Notes under the pieces: model-generated
Databases searched by the model: none
The model's input: the letters and a program-made list of their open reading frames with translations, nothing else
What the model was told of the DNA's origin: nothing
Made by a program: the position numbers and the translations under genes
Source: Lentzea nigeriaca
GTDB lineage: Bacteria > Actinomycetota > Actinomycetes > Mycobacteriales > Pseudonocardiaceae
Length of the DNA stretch: 64,000 nt
Direction of reading: 5' to 3'
Assembly: GCF_016907955.1 (NCBI RefSeq)
Contig: NZ_JAFBCX010000013.1
Span: 1-64,000 of the forward strand
Part shown: positions 1 to 6,557 of the stretch, piece by piece
Layout of the letters: the number at the start of each line of letters is the position of its first letter
Numbering within the stretch: position 1 is the stretch's first letter

Positions 1-216
1 GACCCGCTGCCCGTCCGGGAACGTCCACGTGAGATTCCAGCCGTTCAGCGCGTCACCGTCGTTGCGGATCGTCGCCGTCGCACCGAAACCGGTGCCCCAC
101 TCGTTGGTGATCTGGTAGGTGACAGTGCAGGCGACCGCCGCGGGTGCCGCCACAGCGGGCACACCACCGATCACCGTCACAGCCGCGATCGTCATTGCCA
201 GTGCTCGTCGAGTCAT
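1..216 (-). CDS. Secreted CBM2 protein, N-terminal part (cut by left edge)
   Basis: Reading leftward from ATG at 214-216, the 72 visible codons give a signal peptide (MTRRALAMTIAAVTVIGG.., Ala-rich cleavage region) followed directly by the start of a family 2 carbohydrate-binding module: CTVTYQITNEWGTGFGATATI, with the usual N-terminal Cys and Trp and the NGWNLTWTFPDG core. CBM2 modules bind cellulose or xylan. The catalytic domain lies outside the window, so its activity is unknown; an N-terminal CBM2 is typical of actinobacterial cellulases, pectate lyases and LPMO-like proteins. A perfect CebR-type palindrome stands 20 bp upstream of the start, which suggests control by cello-oligosaccharides. 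Confidence 0.85.
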   Translation of the reverse strand, partial: MTRRALAMTIAAVTVIGGVPAVAAPAAVACTVTYQITNEWGTGFGATATIRNDGDALNGWNLTWTFPDGQRV

Positions 217-236
217 GCCGCGCCGCCTCTCGACAA

Positions 237-252
237 CTGGGAGCGCTCCCAG
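237..252. promoter_or_regulatory. CebR-type operator, perfect palindrome
   Basis: CTGGGAGCGCTCCCAG is a perfect 16-bp palindrome and contains TGGGAGCGCTCCCA, the published binding box of the LacI-family cello-oligosaccharide regulator CebR of Streptomyces. It lies just upstream of the CBM2 gene. An 18-bp version occurs at 44056-44073. No cebR gene is visible in this window. Confidence 0.75.
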
Positions 253-411
253 ATTTCACGGCACTGTAACGTGGGCCACGTCGGCCAAGCGGCGGCACTC
301 AAAGTAGTCGCTCCGCCACTCAGAGCTGCGGATTGCGCCCTCCGATGCAAGGATCGTTGGTCCGCGCGTTTCTCTTACCGGCCTCTTGCTGCTCTCTTCG
401 AGTGGTTTCTC

Positions 412-425
412 TGGGAACGCTCCCG
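412..425. promoter_or_regulatory. Imperfect CebR/LacI-type operator
   Basis: TGGGAACGCTCCCG differs from the CebR box at two positions. It lies 140 bp upstream of the pectate lyase start. It also resembles the TGGGAACGTTCACA core repeated at 51596 and 53079, so another LacI protein could be its ligand. Confidence 0.4.
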
Positions 426-494
426 GAGCGCCAATAGCACGTACCCAAACGACCCGACAATTCGACGGTTTTCGATTCGAACTGTCGACGATAA

Positions 495-525
495 TTGACA
501 GGAAACAGATACCCCGCACTACCAT
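495..525 (+). promoter_or_regulatory. Candidate promoter of pectate lyase, with TTCGA cluster upstream
   Basis: TTGACA (495-500) and TACCAT (520-525) are separated by 19 bp, about 40 bp before the start codon. Directly upstream, 461-489 carries TTCGAC, TTCGATTCGAA and GTCGAC in an AT-richer stretch. The same arrangement precedes other secreted-enzyme genes here. Confidence 0.4.
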
Positions 526-565
526 CTTGAATTACCGCCGCGCATCCGAAGCAAACGGAGCGCAC

Positions 566-1330
566 ATGAAGAAACTCGCAGCAATGGTCTTCGTCGCTGC
601 GCTGGCCACAATGCTCGCACCCCAGGCGCAGGCCGCGGGCAGCACGTTTCCCACGCCCACCGGACCGAAGCCGGTCAGCGCGACCATCAAGGTGCCCTCC
701 GGCACCTACGACGGCGGCATGAAGCGGTTCTACGGCACCGGGAACCTCGGGTCCGGAGGCCAGAACGAGAACCAGGACCCGATCTTCCAGCTCGCGGACG
801 GCGCTACGCTGAAGAACGTGGTGCTGGGCGCCCCCGCCGCGGACGGTGTGCACTGCCTCGGCACGTGCACGCTGACCAACGTGTGGTGGGAGGACGTGGG
901 CGAGGACGCGGCCACGTTCAAGGGCACGTCGTCGTCGCAGACCATGACGATCAACGGCGGCGGCGCGCGCAAGGCGTCCGACAAGGTGTTCCAGCACAAC
1001 GGACCGGGCACGATGTTCATCCGCGACTTCCAGGTGGACGACTTCGGCAAGCTCTACCGGTCCTGCGGCAACTGCAAGAAGCAGTACCAGCGCAACGTCG
1101 TGCTGGAGAACATCACGGCGTTCTCGCCGGGCAAGACACTGGTGGGCATCAACACCAACTACGGCGACACGGCACGGCTCTCCAAGATCACGATCGTCGG
1201 CGACAGCAGCCGCAAGATCGTCGTCTGCGAGAAGTACCGCGGTGTCACGAGCGGTGAGCCGACGAAGATCGGCAGCGGCCCGGACAGCACGAACTGCCTC
1301 TACAGAACGTCCGACGTGACGTACCGCTAG
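566..1330 (+). CDS. Secreted pectate lyase, family PL3
   Basis: This 254-residue protein cleaves polygalacturonate by beta-elimination outside the cell. Residues 1-24 form a signal peptide (MKKLAAMVFVAALATM.., cut after AQA). The mature part shows the PL3 right-handed beta-helix signature: DGGMKRFYGTGNLG, then LKNVVLGAPAADGVHCLG, TNVWWEDVGEDAATFKG with the clustered acidic Ca-binding residues, and a late RSCGNCKKQYQRN stretch. Length is normal for a single-domain PL3. ATG 566 is chosen because the frame upstream lacks a signal peptide and GGAG stands at 557-560. A strong hairpin follows the stop codon, so the gene is probably monocistronic. It fits the RG-I/pectin theme of the whole window. 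Confidence 0.93.
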   Translation: MKKLAAMVFVAALATMLAPQAQAAGSTFPTPTGPKPVSATIKVPSGTYDGGMKRFYGTGNLGSGGQNENQDPIFQLADGATLKNVVLGAPAADGVHCLGTCTLTNVWWEDVGEDAATFKGTSSSQTMTINGGGARKASDKVFQHNGPGTMFIRDFQVDDFGKLYRSCGNCKKQYQRNVVLENITAFSPGKTLVGINTNYGDTARLSKITIVGDSSRKIVVCEKYRGVTSGEPTKIGSGPDSTNCLYRTSDVTYR

Positions 1331-1331
1331 T

Positions 1332-1368
1332 GAAATGGCCCCCGGGATGAGTTCCCGGCGGCCATTTC
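1332..1368 (+). terminator. Hairpin terminator after pectate lyase
   Basis: GAAATGGCC (1332-1340) pairs with GGCCATTTC (1360-1368), and the inner CCGGGA (1342-1347) pairs with TCCCGG (1353-1358), giving a long GC-rich hairpin two bases after the stop codon. There is no clear T-run, as usual in actinomycetes. Confidence 0.7.
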
Positions 1369-1854
1369 CTCACCATATTTCGACAGTGTGCGAACCGATG
1401 TGCTCGAAATTCCAGTCGTCACCGATTCCCGGCGACGACGAAAACGACGCTTCTCCGTTTTCGTCGAGGCTTGCGCGAGACGAGATCCCACGACGCCGTG
1501 TTGACGAACCCCAGCGCGCGATCCGTGAACCCGCCACCCGATCCCGTTGCCGCTGAGCCATGAGCCGCCACAAGCCGTTCCCGGTCCCACGGTCGTGCCC
1601 GCCCAGCATCTGCCGCACGTGCCTGAGCTTGGCCGCGAGCCGGTAGAGCGGCTCGGTGCCCGTACCCTTCGATCCCGAAATCGACAAAATTCGATTCGAA
1701 CAATTCGAAATGACCTGCACACCCGGCCACTCGTGTGTCAGGTGACATGCTCATCACGATCTGTCAGGTTGTCGCACCATGTTTCGACGACACCACCAGG
1801 GCGTTCGATGTGATTCGACGGCCAGATCGTCGAACGGAACTTGTCAGTCTCGTA

Positions 1855-1883
1855 TTGACCGCACCCACCGTCTGGTCTAACTT
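1855..1883 (+). promoter_or_regulatory. Sigma-A-like promoter of nuclease-like/CBM2 lipoprotein
   Basis: TTGACC (1855-1860), a 17-bp spacer and TAACTT (1878-1883) form a near-consensus promoter 50 bp before ATG 1934. The TTCGA cluster at 1782-1836 ends 18 bp upstream of the -35 element. Confidence 0.6.
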
Positions 1884-1933
1884 TCCCGGCCATTGCCCAG
1901 CTCCACTCGTACCACCGCAGTACCGGGGGAAGA

Positions 1934-2818
1934 ATGAGACCCAGATCGACCGTTCTGGTGATCGGCGCGATATTCCTGGTGACTGGATGCACCGGCACGC
2001 CCACTCCGATCGCGGCCGGACCGCCGTCCAGTCACCACCTCGTCGCGCCGCCGACCATCGCGAACACGCTGACCGTCCAGGGGGTGGAGGACGGCCGCAC
2101 CGTCCTCCTGTCGGACGGCACGCGGATCCGCATGGCCGGGCTCGCCGCGCCGGAGGAGTGCTGGGCGGGCGCCGCCACCGCGTTCGCCAAGGCGTTCCTG
2201 CTCGACAAGCCGGTGAAGGTCGAGCCAGGCGATCCCACGACGGTCGACGAGGTCCCGTTGTGGCTCGCGGACGGCACCGAGTACGCGTTGCTCGCCGTCA
2301 GCCAGGGGGTGCTGCGCCACGCCTCGCCGCACGACGCGGCGTTCCGCGACGCCGAGGACGCCGCCGCGAAGGCGGGGCTGGGCCTGTGGGGTGATCCCTG
2401 CCGCGGCCGGCCCAAGGGACCCACGAGCACCCCACCGCAGCCCCCCGCCGCCCCCACGCCGAACCCGGCGCCGACCACGACCACCGCCGCTCCGGTGTTC
2501 GGGTGTGCCATCACCTACCGCGTCACCTACCGCTGGAACACTGGCTACAACGCCGACGTGACGATCATCAACACCGGGAACGCGCCGATCTCCGGCTGGA
2601 CGCTGCGCTGGACGTTCACCCGCGGCCAGATCGTGACGGACATGTGGAACGCCACGGCCAAGCAGTCCGGCGCCGAGGTGAGCGCCACCAACGTCTCCTA
2701 CTCCGCCACCATCGCGGCCGGAGCCTCCCAGCTGGTCGGGTACACGGGAAACCTCCGCGCGGACAACCAGGACCCCATCGGCTTCTCGGTCAACGATCAC
2801 CCGTGCGAGATCCGGTAA
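1934..2818 (+). CDS. Lipoprotein with staphylococcal-nuclease-like domain and C-terminal CBM2
   Basis: The 294-residue product has a lipoprotein signal (IFLVTGC, Cys19) and would be anchored on the outer membrane face. Residues 45-155 resemble the SNase/thermonuclease fold: DGRTVLLSDGTRIRMAGLAAPEECW matches the DGDT...R..GIDAPE core, and AVSQGVLRHASP..FRDAEDAAAKAGLGLWG matches the family's C-terminal helix region (VREGLA...A..A..GLW). A Pro/Thr linker (about 157-185) leads to a CBM2 module (CAITYRVTYRWNTGYNADVTI...FSVNDHPCEIR). Of the SNase active site, Arg35 and Glu43 equivalents remain, but DGDT has become DGRT, the D of GIDAPE is Ala and the second catalytic Arg is not evident, so nuclease activity is doubtful. 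ATG 1934 is preceded by GGGGGA. The role is unknown; CBM2 would attach cells to cellulose. Confidence 0.75.
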   Translation: MRPRSTVLVIGAIFLVTGCTGTPTPIAAGPPSSHHLVAPPTIANTLTVQGVEDGRTVLLSDGTRIRMAGLAAPEECWAGAATAFAKAFLLDKPVKVEPGDPTTVDEVPLWLADGTEYALLAVSQGVLRHASPHDAAFRDAEDAAAKAGLGLWGDPCRGRPKGPTSTPPQPPAAPTPNPAPTTTTAAPVFGCAITYRVTYRWNTGYNADVTIINTGNAPISGWTLRWTFTRGQIVTDMWNATAKQSGAEVSATNVSYSATIAAGASQLVGYTGNLRADNQDPIGFSVNDHPCEIR

Positions 2819-2858
2819 CGTCCTTTTAAGACGGACAGGACTTCTCGGAGGAATGGCT

Positions 2859-3860
2859 GTGCTGGAGATCAGCGGACTGACGTGGGCGGTCACGATCGGG
2901 TTGATCGTGCTGCTGCTGGCGGTCGACCTCGTGCTCGCCGCGTGGCGGCCGCACCGGATCGGCTTCCGTGAAGCCAGTCTGTGGTCGGTGTTCTACATCC
3001 TCGTCGCCGTCGGCTTCGGCGTGTGGTTCGCGATGGCGCACGGCGGCGAGTTCGGCGCGGAGTACTTCGCCGGGTACATCGTCGAGAAGAGCCTGTCGGT
3101 CGACAACCTGTTCGTCTTCGTGATCATCATGACGACGTTCCTGGTGCCGGAGGAGCACCAGCACAAGGTGCTGACGTTCGGCATCGTGCTCGCGCTGATC
3201 ATGCGCGGCATCTTCATCGCCGTGGGTGCGACGCTGCTGTCGTTGTTCTCCTTCATGTTCCTGCTGTTCGGACTGCTGCTGATCTACACCGCGGTGCAGC
3301 TCTTCCGGCACCGCGACGAGGACCCCGACGTCGAGAACAACGTCGTCGTGAGGACCGCCCGCAAGCTCCTGCCCGTCACCGACGACTACGTCGGCGGCAA
3401 GATCTTCACCCGCGTCGACGGCAAGCGCATGGCCACTCCTCTGTTCGTCGTGCTGGTCGCGATCGGCGGCGTCGACCTGCTGTTCGCGCTCGACTCGATC
3501 CCCGCGGTGTTCGGCGTGACCGAGGAGCCCTACATCGTGTTCACCGCCAACGCGTTCGCACTTCTCGGCCTGCGCGCGTTGTTCTTCCTCGTCAAGGGTC
3601 TGCTCGACCGGCTGGTGTACCTGTCGGCCGGTCTCGCGGTCATCCTCGCGTTCATCGGCGTGAAGCTGATCCTGCACTGGGGCCACGTCGACGTCTCCGC
3701 CTCGGTTCCCGAGGTGCCCACCCCGCTCAGCCTGGGCGTGATCATCGCCATCCTCGTGGTCGTAACCGCCGCCAGCCTGATCAAGACCCGCAACGACCCG
3801 GCGGCCAAGGCGCACCCCGGTTCGCTGCGCGGACATCAGGAACCCAGCGAAACGGACTGA
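2859..3860 (+). CDS. TerC/Alx family integral membrane protein
   Basis: This is a TerC-family protein of 333 residues with about nine membrane segments. Diagnostic motifs are VEKSLSVDNLFVF (segment 3) and LFALDSIPAVFGVT (segment 7), whose buried acidic residues are thought to take part in Mn2+ or other metal export; members relate to tellurite resistance and alkaline-induced Alx. Start: an ATG at 2853 is only one base from GGAGG (2847-2851), while GTG 2859 in the same frame has a 7-base gap, so GTG 2859 is preferred. The gene sits 40 bp after the CBM2 lipoprotein with no obvious terminator between, and could be partly cotranscribed. The C-terminus is hydrophilic. Confidence 0.9.
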   Translation: MLEISGLTWAVTIGLIVLLLAVDLVLAAWRPHRIGFREASLWSVFYILVAVGFGVWFAMAHGGEFGAEYFAGYIVEKSLSVDNLFVFVIIMTTFLVPEEHQHKVLTFGIVLALIMRGIFIAVGATLLSLFSFMFLLFGLLLIYTAVQLFRHRDEDPDVENNVVVRTARKLLPVTDDYVGGKIFTRVDGKRMATPLFVVLVAIGGVDLLFALDSIPAVFGVTEEPYIVFTANAFALLGLRALFFLVKGLLDRLVYLSAGLAVILAFIGVKLILHWGHVDVSASVPEVPTPLSLGVIIAILVVVTAASLIKTRNDPAAKAHPGSLRGHQEPSETD

Positions 3861-3911
3861 CACCGTGGGATGCTGCCCCTTACGCGATCCCGCCGATCTC
3901 GGAGGTGCGCC

Positions 3912-5339
3912 TTGGGTGCCGGCACGTACGGAGACGCCGCCTACCGCTTCCTCGTTCCCGGCGCGCCGCACCACAAGCGCACCGACTCCGACCTGTTCCC
4001 TGCCTTCGACTCCGCGCGTGCGGCCACGCTCAACGTGTTCCGGGCGAGGCCCGGCGTCCAGCGCCCGAGCCTGATCTCGTCGTGGTCGGGGACGATCGAG
4101 AGCCTGCTGCTGTCGTTCCCCTCCTACGGGGTGCACGCCGCCGAGCTTGCGGCGGGCTACCGCTCCGTGATCGACGCGATGAGGGTCGGAACCCGGTTCG
4201 TCGTGGTACACCACGAGAGTGACCGGCAGGTCGTCGAGGGGTGGTTCCGCGGGCACCCGGCCGCGAACGTGTCGTACGTGCCGATGCCGGACTACATCGA
4301 CTTCACCGACTGGGCCGAGGACGGCTACCTGGCGCTCGTCGACGCCGACGACGAGACGAGCCTGACGTACCTGCTGGAGCCGTGGTCGTTCCCGCGCTCG
4401 GGCGACTCGCTGATCGCGGACAGCGTCGAGGAGCACACGTCCGTGCGGGCGAGCCAGGCGCCGCTCGTGTTCCAGGGCGGCAACTGCCTCATCGGCGACG
4501 ACTTCTGGCTGCTCGGCACCGACTACTTCCTCGACACGCTGGAGCTGATCCGCAGCGGTGAGCTGCCGATCAGCGTGCCGGAGGGACGCACGGAGGTCGA
4601 GTTCGTCCGCGAGCTGTTCGGCAGGCACGTCGACAGCGGACGCGAGCTCCAGCTCGTCGGCACGAAAAGCCCTCTGGGACTGAAGAAGTACTACGCGACC
4701 GTGGAGAACGGACAGTACCTGCTCGACCTGCCCGGTGGCGGCACCGGCGACCTGCAGCCGATCTTCCACATCGACATGTTCGTGACGCTGGCCGGTCCCG
4801 GCGACGACGGCCGGTTCCGCGTGCTCGTGGGCAGCCCTGCGCTCGCCGACTCCGCGCTCGGCACGAAGTCGCCGTTCGCCCTGCAGACCGCCTACGACGA
4901 GATCGCGGCCGAGTTCGACCGGCGCGGGTTCGCCGTCGGGCGCAACCCGCTCGTGCATCGGCCCCAGATCACCCAGCGGCTCACGTTCGCGGCGCTGCGC
5001 GACTTCGCCGGCACGCCGGACGGCGCCGAGCTGCGTCAGGTCGTCGCCGAGTTCACCGCGGCGGGCGCACGGCCGGAGACCACGATCCAGGTTCGGTCGT
5101 GGCACCACATCACCTGGAACAACTGCCTGGTGGAGAACAGTTCCAGCGCGGGCAGGACCGTCTACCTGCCGACGTTCGGGCACGGCGAGCAGGCCGACCT
5201 GGCGGTGATCGACGAGGAGATGGAACGGCTGTGGACCGGCATGGGGTTCACGGTGGTCCGGCTCGCCGACTTCAACGCCTTCGCGAGCAGGCTGGGTGTC
5301 GTGCACTGCATCAAGAAGTACCTGGGACGGGGTGCGTGA
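3912..5339 (+). CDS. Guanidino-group-modifying enzyme superfamily protein (agmatine/arginine deiminase-like)
   Basis: The 475-residue protein has the sequential marks of the penta-domain fold shared by arginine/agmatine deiminases and amidinotransferases: an early FTDWAEDG (compare WMRD, which holds the guanidinium), LVFQGGNCLIGDD (GGN), FHIDMFVTLAG (H-x-D, catalytic His) and a terminal GVVHCIKKYLGRG whose Cys is the expected nucleophile. The Cys-His-acid set therefore looks intact. The substrate cannot be told; it may be a deiminase or hydrolase of a guanidino compound. Start: TTG 3912 is six bases after GGAGG (3901-3905); an upstream ATG at 3870 has no ribosome site. It overlaps the VOC gene by one base (TGATG), implying translational coupling. 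Annotation to family level only. Confidence 0.65.
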   Translation: MGAGTYGDAAYRFLVPGAPHHKRTDSDLFPAFDSARAATLNVFRARPGVQRPSLISSWSGTIESLLLSFPSYGVHAAELAAGYRSVIDAMRVGTRFVVVHHESDRQVVEGWFRGHPAANVSYVPMPDYIDFTDWAEDGYLALVDADDETSLTYLLEPWSFPRSGDSLIADSVEEHTSVRASQAPLVFQGGNCLIGDDFWLLGTDYFLDTLELIRSGELPISVPEGRTEVEFVRELFGRHVDSGRELQLVGTKSPLGLKKYYATVENGQYLLDLPGGGTGDLQPIFHIDMFVTLAGPGDDGRFRVLVGSPALADSALGTKSPFALQTAYDEIAAEFDRRGFAVGRNPLVHRPQITQRLTFAALRDFAGTPDGAELRQVVAEFTAAGARPETTIQVRSWHHITWNNCLVENSSSAGRTVYLPTFGHGEQADLAVIDEEMERLWTGMGFTVVRLADFNAFASRLGVVHCIKKYLGRGA

Positions 5340-5935
5340 TGATCGACCACCTGATCTACGCCGCGCCGGATCTGGACGCGGCGGTGGACGAGGTCGAGGA
5401 GCGGTTCGGCGTGCGGGCCGAGGGTGGTGGTCAGCACCTCGGGCTGGGCACGCACAACCGGTTGCTCGCGCTCGGACCGCGGACGTACCTGGAGATCATC
5501 GCTCCGGATCCGCGCCAGCCGGAGCCGGAGCTGCCACGACCGTTCGGAGTGGAGGGTGTGACGCGGGCGGGCCTCGTCGGCTGGGCCTTGTCGTGCGACG
5601 ACATCGAGCAGGCACGAGAGGCGGCGGCTGTCGCGGGCTTCGACCCCGGTGCCGTGATCGACGGGCAGCGGCAGACCGCCTCGGGCGAGGTGCTGCGGTG
5701 GCGGCTCACGTCGAACGCGCTCACCGGAGGCGTGGTCCCGTTCCTGATCAGCTGGGGCGACACGCCGTCACCGGCGTTGTCCGCGCCGGCCGGGCTCGTC
5801 CTGGAGTCGCTGCACGTCGAACATCCCGATCCGGCGTTGATCACGCCACGGCTGCGCGCTCTCGGGGCCGACGTCGAGGTACGGCTCGGTGCCTCCGCCC
5901 TCGTCGCCTCCATCTCCGGACAAGAACTCAGATAA
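5339..5935 (+). CDS. VOC-superfamily glyoxalase-like protein
   Basis: MIDHLIYAAPDLDAAVDEVEERFGVRAEGGGQH is a typical vicinal-oxygen-chelate N-terminus with the His of the metal site in the first strand and GGQHLGLGTHNRLLALG, TYLEIIAPDP following (Glyoxalase_3-like pattern). The 198-residue chain has one clear betaalphabetabetabeta unit and a second weaker one (LVLESLHVEHPDP...). Substrate unknown. The start ATG overlaps the stop of the deiminase-like gene, so the two probably act together, for instance on a small guanidino metabolite. The stop codon lies inside the operator region of the following tetR gene. Confidence 0.7.
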   Translation: MIDHLIYAAPDLDAAVDEVEERFGVRAEGGGQHLGLGTHNRLLALGPRTYLEIIAPDPRQPEPELPRPFGVEGVTRAGLVGWALSCDDIEQAREAAAVAGFDPGAVIDGQRQTASGEVLRWRLTSNALTGGVVPFLISWGDTPSPALSAPAGLVLESLHVEHPDPALITPRLRALGADVEVRLGASALVASISGQELR

Positions 5936-5971
5936 GTAACACTTGACTACTTAGTAACACTTGCGCACGAT
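5934..5971 (+). promoter_or_regulatory. Repeated operator and promoter of tetR-type gene
   Basis: AGTAACACTTG occurs twice, at 5935-5945 and 5953-5963 (18 bp apart); each copy contains an inverted AAGT-N3-ACTT or TAGT-N3-ACTT element. TTGACT (5943-5948) between them and CACGAT (5966-5971) at 17 bp could be -35/-10; transcription would then begin about at the ATG 5979, i.e. a leaderless message. Autoregulation by the TetR protein is likely. Confidence 0.5.
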
Positions 5972-5978
5972 CTGCGGC

Positions 5979-6557
5979 ATGGATCTGCACGAGGTCGAGC
6001 CTGCGCGTGATCCACGGGTGCGCCGCACCCGTGCGGCCGTGCTGCGGGCCGCCTTCGACCTGGTCACCGAACGCGGCACGACGGCGGTCACGATCTCCGA
6101 GATCGCCGAGGCCGCGGACGTCAGCCGCCGCGTCGTGTACCAGCACTTCGGCGACCTCGACACGGTGCTGCTGGAGGCCGGGCTCGACCTCGCGCGGCGT
6201 GAGCTGCTGCCCCGTCTCACCGACTTCCGCGACGTCGTGGACGGGCGGACGGAAACCCTCGTCCTGGCCCGCCACTTCGCCGACCACAAGGTGTTCTACC
6301 GCGCGCTGCTGACCGGGTCCTGCGCCCACGCGCTGGACCGCGGTCTGATCAGCCTGATGCTGCGGGTCAACCGGCCCGGCATCGAGCACCTGTACGGCGA
6401 CCGGCTGAGCCCTCAGGCCGTCGACGACCTCGCCGCCTTCATCACCGGCGGCGCGGGCTCGTTCGTCACCGCCTGGGTGATCGAGGGCGCGCACGATCCG
6501 GAGGCGTTCACCGACCGGTTGATCGCCGTGATCTCCGTTCTGATGGAGGCTCGATGA
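5979..6557 (+). CDS. TetR-family transcriptional regulator
   Basis: This is a 192-residue TetR protein. The N-terminal helix-turn-helix is clear: LVTERGTTAVTISEIAEAADVSRRVVYQHFGDLDTVLLEAG. The ligand-binding half (residues 70-192) is all helical and unassigned. ATG 5979 is preferred to an in-frame TTG 5961 because the protein then begins just before conserved residues and the upstream TTG falls inside the operator. The stop overlaps the start of the CocE-type hydrolase (ATGA at 6554-6557), so regulator and enzyme form one operon and the ligand is probably a substrate or product of that hydrolase. Confidence 0.88.
   Translation: MDLHEVEPARDPRVRRTRAAVLRAAFDLVTERGTTAVTISEIAEAADVSRRVVYQHFGDLDTVLLEAGLDLARRELLPRLTDFRDVVDGRTETLVLARHFADHKVFYRALLTGSCAHALDRGLISLMLRVNRPGIEHLYGDRLSPQAVDDLAAFITGGAGSFVTAWVIEGAHDPEAFTDRLIAVISVLMEAR

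Larger units (their letters stand above)
217..565. other. Divergent promoter region between CBM2 gene and pectate lyase
   Basis: No gene is seen. The region holds a CebR-type box at 237-252, a weaker relative at 412-425, a TTCGA-rich cluster at 461-489 and a candidate promoter for the pectate lyase at 495-525. The middle part (260-400) shows nothing recognisable. Confidence 0.6.
1331..1933. other. Long intergenic region with TTCGA clusters
   Basis: It begins with the pectate lyase terminator (1332-1368). Two clusters of TTCGA follow: 1680-1709 (ATCGAC, TTCGATTCGAA, ATTCGAA) and 1782-1836 (TTTCGACGA, GTTCGATG, ATTCGACGG, CGTCGAACGG), then a good promoter at 1855-1883. Open frames on the minus strand at 1370-1757 have no recognisable homology and no ribosome site, and are not called as genes. 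Confidence 0.5.

Noticed and set aside
1370..1757. Overlapping minus-strand frames in the intergenic region after the pectate lyase
   Set aside because: One frame (PLYRLAAKLRHVRQML..) looks mildly protein-like, but no family, start signal or partner frame could be identified.
3870..3911. Upstream ATG start for the deiminase-like gene
   Set aside because: Adds 14 Arg-rich residues with no homology and has no ribosome site; TTG 3912 is well placed after GGAGG.
2826..5306. Long minus-strand open frame (826 codons) opposite TerC and the deiminase-like gene
   Set aside because: Arg/His/Glu/Gln-rich translation with no family pattern; it mirrors codon bias of the plus-strand genes that have clear motifs and ribosome sites.
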